Assembly (NCBI GenBank): GCA_900772675.1
Contig: CAAGRM010000137.1
Coordinates: 1 to 5,829 of the forward strand
DNA from: Lachnospiraceae bacterium
Lineage (GTDB): Bacteria; Bacillota; Clostridia; Lachnospirales; Lachnospiraceae
Reading direction: 5' to 3'
Length of the DNA stretch: 5,829 bases
In this document: positions 1-5,203 of the stretch, in pieces
Layout of the letters: each line of letters opens with the position of its first letter
Numbering within the stretch: position 1 is the first letter of the stretch
Position numbers and translations under genes: made by a program
Notes under the pieces: model-generated
The model's input: only the letters and a program-made list of their open reading frames with translations
Told to the model about the DNA's origin: nothing
Database searches by the model: none

Positions 1-773
1 AAATATTGTCCGATCAGTGCTTCGTCGACCGGAAAATGCAGGATTTCATAACTTTTCAGCACTGCCGACAAATCCTCCCAGCCGCGTGCTGTCACAAAAC
101 GCTTCTCATCCGCTTCCTGCGAAACAGAATAAAAATGGTCACTGTGTGCCGTAAGGTACGTTGTCACGGCACTGTGGATCTGATTTTTCTCTGCATAGGA
201 GAGCCAGACGGAAAGCTCGGGAAGCACCTCGATCTTCCGCACACGGTCAAGCGTTGCCACATCAAATTCCCGCACAGATTTATTATATTCCGGCGGATTT
301 CCGGCAGCCACGATCAGCCAGTCATCCGGGATGTGCTGATTGCCGAATTTTTTGTCCTGCAAAAGCTGCAGCATTACCGGAGCGAGGGTCTCGGAGACGC
401 AGTTAATTTCATCGAGAAAAAGGATACCCCGCTTCTTTCCGGTCTGCTCCATGCAGTCATAGATCGAGGCGATGATCTCGCTCATCGTGTATTCCGTTGT
501 ATGTACCGTTTTCCCTTCGATTTCACGTGTGCAGATCTCCGGAAGGCCCATGGCACTCTGACGCGTATGGTGTGTCATCGTGTAGGCGACAAGCCCCACA
601 CCGCACTCTTCTGCAATCTGCTCCATAATTGCCGTTTTTCCGATGCCCGGCGGGCCGATCAGGAGAATGGGACGCTGCTGCCGGAGCGGAACCAGCGGAA
701 AACCAATTTCATCTCTTGCAAAGTATGCGCGCAGGGCTTTTTCAATTGTCTCTTTTGCTTCTTGTATGTTCAT
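1..773 (-). CDS. MoxR-like AAA+ ATPase (AAA_5 type), 3' end cut by window edge
   Basis: This is an ATP-driven remodelling or chaperone-type ATPase of the MoxR/dynein-related AAA+ group, presumably cytoplasmic. 257 residues are visible and the frame runs open off the left edge. Seen: Walker A GPPGIGKT (residues 40-47); a HHTRQSAMGLPEI segment (about 68-80), in the position where CobS/MoxR relatives carry substrate-facing loops; Walker B ILFLDEIN (117-124); sensor 1 AAGNP (Asn159); LDRVRK with a candidate arginine finger (Arg177); and TARGWEDL with a probable sensor 2 Arg230. The start at 773 is the only reasonable ATG, because an in-frame TAA lies 18 bases upstream. Its ribosome site is weak (AGAGAG about 5 bases before). 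The gene lies 87 bases downstream of the VWA gene on the same strand with no clear terminator between, so co-transcription is likely. MoxR ATPases commonly pair with VWA proteins, which supports a joint function. The substrate is unknown. Confidence 0.9.
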   Translation of the reverse strand, partial: MNIQEAKETIEKALRAYFARDEIGFPLVPLRQQRPILLIGPPGIGKTAIMEQIAEECGVGLVAYTMTHHTRQSAMGLPEICTREIEGKTVHTTEYTMSEIIASIYDCMEQTGKKRGILFLDEINCVSETLAPVMLQLLQDKKFGNQHIPDDWLIVAAGNPPEYNKSVREFDVATLDRVRKIEVLPELSVWLSYAEKNQIHSAVTTYLTAHSDHFYSVSQEADEKRFVTARGWEDLSAVLKSYEILHFPVDEALIGQY

Positions 774-788
774 ATGATCTCTCTTATC

Positions 789-810
789 TTATGCACTCTT
801 TATGTACTCT
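789..810 (-). repeat. Tandem 11-bp repeat in the VWA-AAA intergenic gap
   Basis: Two head-to-tail 11-mers, TTATGCACTCT (789-799) and TTATGTACTCT (800-810), differ at one base. On the transcribed minus strand they read AGAGTACATAA then AGAGTGCATAA. Both can base-pair with ATGTACTCT at the very end of the upstream VWA gene (plus positions 865-873), the second through one G-U pair. The transcript could therefore form one of two mutually exclusive stems just upstream of the AAA start. A regulatory role is inference; the repeats and complementarity are directly visible. Confidence 0.5.
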
Positions 811-860
811 CGAAATCTTTCTGTGTTTGATTTTGCGAGATGCTTTTTTGTCAGTTTTGT

Positions 861-2294
861 TCAAAGAGTACATTCTTCTGTCAGCAGTTTTTTTGCCCAT
901 TTTGGGACAAGCTTCATTTTTTCGGTCTGTCTGACAAAGACAAATGCCGTCTCGTAATCTGGCTTTTGTTCGGGATAAATTCCGTCTCCGTCGGTAAAAT
1001 AGATCAACGCTTTTAAGTTTCGGAATACATGCTGTTTCCGCAACTCTTCCACTTTCCGAAAGACAGGACGGAAATCGGTTCCGCCTCGGCCCTTGATGGT
1101 AATTGTTTCACGGTAAGCTTCCCATTCTTTCGGTGAATGGATCATCGTGACATCCTGCACGAAGCTGTCGCACTGGATCAGGCAGACGTTCCATCGGGAA
1201 AAGAAGTTTTCTTTTTCTTCAAGAATGCTGCGCGTCTCACCGAGAAATTTTGCTACGATTTCTTTTTTGCACGAACCGGATGTGTCGATCGCGATAACCA
1301 GCTCTTCGAGACGGTTTCCCTCGCGCGTCTCCGGCGGCTCGATGAAAGGGAAATTTCCGTAATACATAAGCCCATAATGGTAAGCGACTGGATCGAAGCT
1401 GTCGAGATCCAGCTCCATTTCCTCGCGGGTAACGGTAAAGCGTTTCAGGAAGCGGCGGTAATCGTACGCTCTTTTTTCGATCCCGGACAGGGTTTCTTTT
1501 TTTCCACCACGGTTCCGGCCTCGCCGCAGGCCGCCGGTGCCGTAGTTTTCCGCCAACTTGCGGGCAGCACGTTTCCAGACTGGTTGAAAAGACTCGATAA
1601 GTTCCGGCTCTTTTCCCGGCATCAGCCATGAAACCAGGGACTGTTCTTCTTTTTCCGGCTCCGGTGTTTCTTTTCCAAACCGGCGGATGCATTCCAGCAG
1701 CAGGTGCTGATAGCCTTCCTTGAGGAACGATGAATTTTCGGTACACATGCGGAGTACAAAATCGGAGTTAAAATATATCGTATGACCGTCGGATGTGATG
1801 GTTTTTGTCCTGTCGGATGGCTGATGCTGAAAGAAAAGAATCGCTTCACCAAGTTCCGGGTACAGCCAGCAGAGGTTTTTGCGGGCTTCTTCGAAAAGCC
1901 GGAGCGCCAGCGCTTCTTTTTCTTTTGTGGGCTTTTCTTTTTGAACCGCAGCTTCTGTTTTTCTGCTTTCCGTATTCTCCTGCATCGGATCCTGTGAGTT
2001 CCGGTTCAGGAGAATGCGGAAGGCCTGCCATTTCTGCTGGTCGGCGGCAAGGTTGAGAAAACGTTTTCGGTCTGCATCGGACAGCCATCCGGTCTGCAGA
2101 ATACGTTCCAGCTTTGAAAAATCATCCTCACGAATCAGCGTTTCGACAGCGGGACGGATTCGTTTCTGCAGGTATGTGGCGTAGACAGACCTCTGCTCTT
2201 TCGGCAGTTCTGCTGTTTCAAAATACCCTGAAAGTGCGGCCTGGAGACGTTTTTGTTCGGATGTTGCTGTCCTAAAAATATTCCAATCATCCAT
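861..2294 (-). CDS. VWA-domain protein with DUF2201/COG3864-like N-terminal half
   Basis: The product is a 477-residue, probably soluble cytoplasmic protein with no signal peptide or membrane helix. The C-terminal half is a von Willebrand A domain with an intact MIDAS metal site: DTSGS (Asp337-Ser341), Thr406 in GRGGTD, and Asp435 in YFTDGDG. It is preceded by a conserved stretch (about 275-330) rich in Tyr/Phe, ending in a PFIEPPE-type motif. The N-terminal half resembles the putative metallopeptidase part of DUF2201/COG3864 proteins (SDGHTIYFN at 168-176). Its expected His-rich motif reads YQHLLLECIRR (195-205), with only His197 kept, so peptidase activity is doubtful. Residues 100-127 form a charged, low-complexity linker, and 252-266 are Gly/Arg/Lys-rich. 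An ATG also exists at 2303, but AAGGGG (2304-2309) touches it directly, whereas the ATG at 2294 has 9-base spacing; I chose 2294. It is the first gene of the unit and probably acts as partner or adaptor for the AAA+ ATPase. Confidence 0.88.
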   Translation of the reverse strand: MDDWNIFRTATSEQKRLQAALSGYFETAELPKEQRSVYATYLQKRIRPAVETLIREDDFSKLERILQTGWLSDADRKRFLNLAADQQKWQAFRILLNRNSQDPMQENTESRKTEAAVQKEKPTKEKEALALRLFEEARKNLCWLYPELGEAILFFQHQPSDRTKTITSDGHTIYFNSDFVLRMCTENSSFLKEGYQHLLLECIRRFGKETPEPEKEEQSLVSWLMPGKEPELIESFQPVWKRAARKLAENYGTGGLRRGRNRGGKKETLSGIEKRAYDYRRFLKRFTVTREEMELDLDSFDPVAYHYGLMYYGNFPFIEPPETREGNRLEELVIAIDTSGSCKKEIVAKFLGETRSILEEKENFFSRWNVCLIQCDSFVQDVTMIHSPKEWEAYRETITIKGRGGTDFRPVFRKVEELRKQHVFRNLKALIYFTDGDGIYPEQKPDYETAFVFVRQTEKMKLVPKWAKKLLTEECTL

Positions 2295-2303
2295 CTCACA
2301 CAT

Positions 2304-2309
2304 CCCCTT
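2304..2309 (-). promoter_or_regulatory. Ribosome binding site deciding the VWA gene start
   Basis: The minus strand reads AAGGGG here, immediately before an ATG at 2303 and 9 bases before a second in-frame ATG at 2294. Only the second has workable spacing, so translation most likely begins at 2294 with MDDWNIF. The longer reading would add just Met-Cys-Glu. Confidence 0.65.
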
Positions 2310-2323
2310 ACTCGCTACATTTT

Positions 2324-2413
2324 CTCACTTGCACTCAATCTTACGCTGTTGTGTAAGCGTCATTCGTCGTTCGCCAGCTGAAAATAAATTTTCACTTGGC
2401 TCACTTGCACTCA
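2324..2413 (-). repeat. 14-bp direct repeat pair in the VWA gene leader
   Basis: CTCACTTGCACTCA occurs perfectly at 2324-2337 and 2400-2413, 76 bases apart start to start. On the minus strand it reads TGAGTGCAAGTGAG. A related CAAGTGA core also lies at 2392-2398. The distal copy touches the last base of the -10 box and covers the probable transcription start; the proximal copy lies just before the ribosome site. The repeats could be operator sites for a regulator or the ends of a small dispersed intergenic element. The sequence alone does not decide between these. Confidence 0.6.
2373..2400. promoter_or_regulatory. 28-bp inverted repeat, operator-like, in the VWA leader
   Basis: The arms are GCCA(2373-2376)-GC-TGAAAAT(2379-2385) and ATTTTCA(2388-2394)-CT-TGGC(2397-2400), centred on AA at 2386-2387. 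Eleven of thirteen arm positions are complementary. The two-base centre is too short for a tight RNA hairpin, which favours a protein-binding palindrome, although an RNA stem with a larger loop is possible. It lies immediately downstream of the predicted minus-strand transcription start and abuts a direct-repeat copy. Role inferred. Confidence 0.5.
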
Positions 2414-2441
2414 TTATATCGTCATTTTTGATTATTGACAA
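2413..2441 (-). promoter_or_regulatory. Sigma-A type promoter for the VWA/AAA unit
   Basis: On the minus strand, TTGTCA (2441-2436, five of six matches to the -35 consensus) is followed after exactly 17 bases by a perfect TATAAT (2418-2413). Transcription would start near 2405 and give a leader of roughly 110 bases before the ATG at 2294. The leader contains the direct and inverted repeats described separately. It is the strongest promoter-like match in the window and is correctly placed and oriented. Confidence 0.75.
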
Positions 2442-2484
2442 TGTTGGATCGTGTTATTTTTTTCACACTTTTACCATATTTTTA

Positions 2485-2493
2485 TGATATACT
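2485..2493 (+). promoter_or_regulatory. Extended -10 promoter for the FKBP gene
   Basis: TGATATACT is a TG-N extended -10 element with TATACT at 2488-2493 (five of six to consensus). No good -35 lies at the usual distance; the nearest resemblance, TTCACA at 2462-2467, is 20 bases away. Extended -10 promoters often do without one. Transcription would start near 2500, giving a leader of about 46 bases. A second overlapping candidate, TGATATTAT, lies at 2494-2502. Confidence 0.5.
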
Positions 2494-2530
2494 TGATATT
2501 ATAAAATACGATTGCAGTCGTAATAGTGCA

Positions 2531-2536
2531 AAGGAG
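2531..2536 (+). promoter_or_regulatory. Ribosome binding site of the FKBP gene
   Basis: AAGGAG lies 9 bases before the ATG at 2546. It shows that translation starts there rather than at the in-frame upstream TTG at 2435, which has no ribosome site and would lie ahead of the promoter. Confidence 0.85.
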
Positions 2537-2545
2537 ATCCATTTT

Positions 2546-3085
2546 ATGAACAAAGAAAACAGAAAAGCTGCCAAGGAACGGCGTGCCAAAGAGCGGGAGC
2601 ACGAAGCGAAAGTAGCGCATTACAAAAAGATCTGGAGCTGGGCCGGACCGGCTCTGATTATCGTTGTGATCGTCGGCCTTATTATTGCCAGCGTACTCGA
2701 TTCCAAACGACTCTCTGTCAAAAGTGCCTCGGAGGATACCTCCACAGCCTCATCGGCCGCATCCGCCTCATCAGCCTCCACTTCGGCTTCTGCCTCTTTG
2801 CAGACCGACACTTCCCTTACCATCGAGGACGGTGATACCGTCAATATCGACTATGTCGGCTCCATTAACGGCGTGGAATTTGAAGGTGGAAACACAAAAG
2901 GAAACGGCGCTGATCTTGTGATCGGCTCCCACACTTACATCGATGACTTTGAAGAACAGCTCATCGGCCATCACCCGGGCGACAGCGTAGATGTAACCGT
3001 CACTTTCCCGGAAGACTATGGAAAAGACGAACTCAATGGAAAGGAAGCTCTTTTCAAAGTTACCATCAACGGCATTTATAAATAG
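2546..3085 (+). CDS. Membrane-anchored FKBP-type peptidyl-prolyl cis-trans isomerase
   Basis: The product is a 179-residue predicted foldase that would catalyse cis-trans isomerisation of X-Pro bonds on the outer face of the membrane. Seen in order: a strongly basic N-terminus (1-28, many Lys/Arg); one hydrophobic helix (about 31-51) acting as uncleaved anchor with N-in, C-out topology; a Ser/Ala/Thr-rich linker (about 60-86); and a short FKBP domain (about 90-178). The domain carries GDTVNIDYVGSINGVEFEGG (96-115), VIGSHTYIDDFEEQLIG (125-141), TFPEDYG (153-159) and ALFKVTING (168-176). Tyr103, Phe112, Ile126, Phe135 and Phe170 match the usual hydrophobic pocket. The common IPGFE/IPGWE motif reads IDDFE, and the acidic pocket residue appears as Glu113. 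The short form resembles the PPIase domain of trigger factor, but no trigger factor arms are present. It has its own promoter and terminator, so it is probably monocistronic. Natural clients are unknown. Confidence 0.88.
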   Translation: MNKENRKAAKERRAKEREHEAKVAHYKKIWSWAGPALIIVVIVGLIIASVLDSKRLSVKSASEDTSTASSAASASSASTSASASLQTDTSLTIEDGDTVNIDYVGSINGVEFEGGNTKGNGADLVIGSHTYIDDFEEQLIGHHPGDSVDVTVTFPEDYGKDELNGKEALFKVTINGIYK

Positions 3086-3092
3086 AACAGCA

Positions 3093-3139
3093 AAAAAGAC
3101 ATCCTCCACAGATTTTCCGTCTGCGCCGGATGTCTTTTT
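3093..3139. terminator. Bidirectional intrinsic terminator between convergent genes
   Basis: AAAAAGACATCC (3093-3104) is perfectly complementary to GGATGTCTTTTT (3128-3139). The 23-base loop contains a second small stem, CAGA/TCTG (3109-3112 with 3120-3123). Stem plus T-run works on either strand. It sits 7 bases after the FKBP stop on the plus strand and about 63 bases beyond the permease stop on the minus strand, so it can end both transcripts. Confidence 0.85.
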
Positions 3140-3159
3140 CTCATCGTTTTTTGTTAAGT

Positions 3160-3192
3160 TTTTTTCAAAGCCGCGCTGATGTTTTGAAAAAA
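3160..3192. repeat. Second inverted repeat near the permease stop
   Basis: TTTTTTCAAA (3160-3169) and TTTGAAAAAA (3183-3192) form a perfect 10-bp stem around a 13-base GC-rich loop. It begins 11 bases beyond the permease stop codon on the minus strand. The stem is A/T-rich and lacks a separate U-tract after a GC-rich stem, so it may be a weak terminator, an RNA 3'-end stabiliser, or a helper to the stronger terminator next to it. Confidence 0.5.
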
Positions 3193-3202
3193 GTACATCT
3201 TT

Positions 3203-5203
3203 TTATTCCACAATTTTGTAATACGCCCGCGCCGTCAGCACATAGACGATCAGGTAAACCACGGCAAACGCCGCAATCGTAATTGCTGTTGCAGCCAGAA
3301 ACAGATTGCTGTCCGGGAAATTCAGCATTGCCATGATACGCTTGGTCAATGAAAACGCTACCATTGTATGCACCACGGCCACCGCGAGCGGCATGAAAAA
3401 GACCGTTACCACCTGTGACTGAATCGTCTGACGGATTTCTTTGCGGCTCATGCCGACCTTCTGCATAAGCTGGAACCTTTTTCGGTCATCGAAGCCTTCT
3501 GAAACCTGCTTGTAATAGATAATCATAACAGCACCCATCAAAAACAGCGCGCCGACGAAAATACCTAAAAACAGAAGTGAACCATACAGACTGTAAACCG
3601 TATTGCGCTCTTTTTCGCGCACTTCCACCCATCCGTTAAAAGATGATTCCGTCAGTATCGTCTCAATCTCATCTCCAACAGTGATCTGTTCGCCGGCATC
3701 CCCGATAAGATCCAGAGCATATTCCCAACTGTATCCTTCTGGCTCCTTTCCCTGCACAGCCGCATACGCTTCCTTTGCTTCATGGTTCCGTGTCACCACC
3801 GTCATTGTCTCATACACCTGCGTCTTCTCATCCAGAATGTACGATTTTTTATTGGTATTCCATTTTTTTACTTCATACGTCTGATTTCCCAGTTCAATCG
3901 TGTCATATCCATAATTTTTCTGTTTTGCCTGAAAAACCAGAGCCTGCCCTGGTTCCAGCTCTACCTGTTCGCCGGTTACCTGATTGTACTCCGACTCTTC
4001 CATGATTTTTATCAGTGTGCTCGCCGTAGCATCATCTGACAGTGTTTTTTCTACTTTGTTTCTATCTACAGCAGCAAGCATAACATAGTATCTCTGATCA
4101 CTTTCATACTTTTTTCTGAGCTGCTTTTCTTCCAGATGCTGATCAATCCCAGTTTTCACTTCCTCTATCATCTTCTGACTGACCGGTTCCACCGTCTTCA
4201 TAATGCCGCTCACGCCAGTATTTGCTTCGATCGAAATCTGATGTGGAAACCGCGTATAGGTAACCTCCTCAATTCCCGTCCACAAACATGTGCTGATGGA
4301 GATAACCAGAAGCACACCCGTTGACAGAATACAGATATTTGCAAGACCGACCGCATTTTGCTTCATGCGGTACAGCATACCTGAAATGCTTGTAAAATGG
4401 CGTGTCTGGTAATAGTAATTCTTGTTTTTCTTCAGAATTTTCAAAAATGCAATACTTCCAGCAGAAAACAGGCAGTACGTTCCCACCATAACCAAAGCGA
4501 TTGCAATAAAAAACTTATCAAGTGCGTCCATCGAGGATTGGCAGGTCAGAGCCAGATAATAGCCAACACCAAGCAGCATGAATCCAAGAACCGCCGTCAG
4601 CAGCTTCGTTTTCGGTTCCCGCTCACCCTGCGCGCCGCCGCGCAGCAGTTCGACCGGCTGTGAGACGTGGATCTGGCGAAGGCTTAAGAGAAAATTGATC
4701 ACAAAAGTCAGGCCGAACAGCAGCATCGTACTTCCCACGGCTTTTGCACTGAACGCAAAACCAATTGTTCCGTTCAGTCCGGTCAGCTTCATCAGCACCA
4801 GAAACAGCAGGCGGTACAGCAACACACCGAGCAGAATACCGATTCCAAGCGATGCCGCCCACAGATACAGACTCTCAAAAAAGAGGATCTTCGCCAGATG
4901 CTTTTTCTCCATGCCGAGAATCTGGAACAGACCGAACTCTTTTTTTCTTCTTTTTGCCAGAAAACTGTTGCTGTAGATCAGAAAAATCACCGCGAACAGG
5001 CCAATGATATAGGTTCCCATCCCCATCACTGTCAGGATCGTATCTTTTCCGATCATGGAATCAAAGCCACTTCCCTGCGCCAGTGTATCCATGATAAAAA
5101 ACATCACCACCGTGCCGATGCATGACAGCAGATACGGAAGAATATTCTGACGGTTTTTGCTCAAATTTGTTTTTGCCAGTCTGGCATACAGCAGATTATT
5201 CAT
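3203..5203 (-). CDS. FtsX-like ABC transporter permease, BceB type
   Basis: This is the membrane subunit of a peptide-antibiotic sensing or detoxification ABC transporter. The product has 666 residues, close to the usual length of BceB-type permeases. Ten hydrophobic helices are visible at about 20-38, 60-80, 108-135, 155-175, 200-218, 229-253, 286-308, 538-563, 597-617 and 634-657. A large hydrophilic domain of about 225 residues lies between helices 7 and 8, the hallmark of this family and its probable peptide- or lipid-binding part. Two FtsX-like regions flank it; cytoplasmic segments such as RRKKEFGLFQILGMEKK (85-101) and DDRKRFQLMQKVGMSRKEI (572-590) are the typical coupling contacts with the ATPase. 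The frame could extend to a TTG at 5224, but the ATG at 5203 (MNNLLYARL) has a G-rich ribosome site (GGTGG, about 10 bases upstream). It also overlaps the ATPase stop by 8 bases, implying translational coupling. The exact substrate cannot be read from sequence. Confidence 0.9.
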   Translation of the reverse strand: MNNLLYARLAKTNLSKNRQNILPYLLSCIGTVVMFFIMDTLAQGSGFDSMIGKDTILTVMGMGTYIIGLFAVIFLIYSNSFLAKRRKKEFGLFQILGMEKKHLAKILFFESLYLWAASLGIGILLGVLLYRLLFLVLMKLTGLNGTIGFAFSAKAVGSTMLLFGLTFVINFLLSLRQIHVSQPVELLRGGAQGEREPKTKLLTAVLGFMLLGVGYYLALTCQSSMDALDKFFIAIALVMVGTYCLFSAGSIAFLKILKKNKNYYYQTRHFTSISGMLYRMKQNAVGLANICILSTGVLLVISISTCLWTGIEEVTYTRFPHQISIEANTGVSGIMKTVEPVSQKMIEEVKTGIDQHLEEKQLRKKYESDQRYYVMLAAVDRNKVEKTLSDDATASTLIKIMEESEYNQVTGEQVELEPGQALVFQAKQKNYGYDTIELGNQTYEVKKWNTNKKSYILDEKTQVYETMTVVTRNHEAKEAYAAVQGKEPEGYSWEYALDLIGDAGEQITVGDEIETILTESSFNGWVEVREKERNTVYSLYGSLLFLGIFVGALFLMGAVMIIYYKQVSEGFDDRKRFQLMQKVGMSRKEIRQTIQSQVVTVFFMPLAVAVVHTMVAFSLTKRIMAMLNFPDSNLFLAATAITIAAFAVVYLIVYVLTARAYYKIVE

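Noticed and set aside
6..830. Long plus-strand open frame of 274 codons opposite the AAA+ gene
   Set aside because: It is antisense to a clear AAA+ ATPase with intact motifs, has no ribosome site, and its translation resembles no protein family.
1137..1631. Plus-strand open frame of 164 codons opposite the VWA gene
   Set aside because: It lies wholly within the conserved VWA coding region on the other strand and shows no domain features; a coding shadow.
2341..2360. Small hairpin ACGCT/AGCGT (2343-2347 with 2356-2360) in the VWA leader as an attenuator or riboswitch part
   Set aside because: The stem is only 5 bp, competes with an overlapping TTAC/GTAA pairing, and is not followed by a U-tract; no known riboswitch core was recognised.
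2435..2440. TTGACA on the plus strand as -35 box for the FKBP gene
   Set aside because: Nothing resembling a -10 lies 16-18 bases downstream (the stretch is T-rich), and the good -10 at 2488 is 47 bases away. The same bases fit the opposite-strand promoter much better.
2435..2545. Upstream extension of the FKBP gene to a TTG at 2435, adding 37 residues
   Set aside because: It lacks a ribosome site, would begin before the likely promoter, and the ATG at 2546 has an excellent AAGGAG at 9 bases.
3193..3204. AAGTACATCTTT near the permease stop, similar to AGAGTACAT near the VWA stop
   Set aside because: The shared core is only about seven bases in A/T-rich sequence; chance is sufficient.
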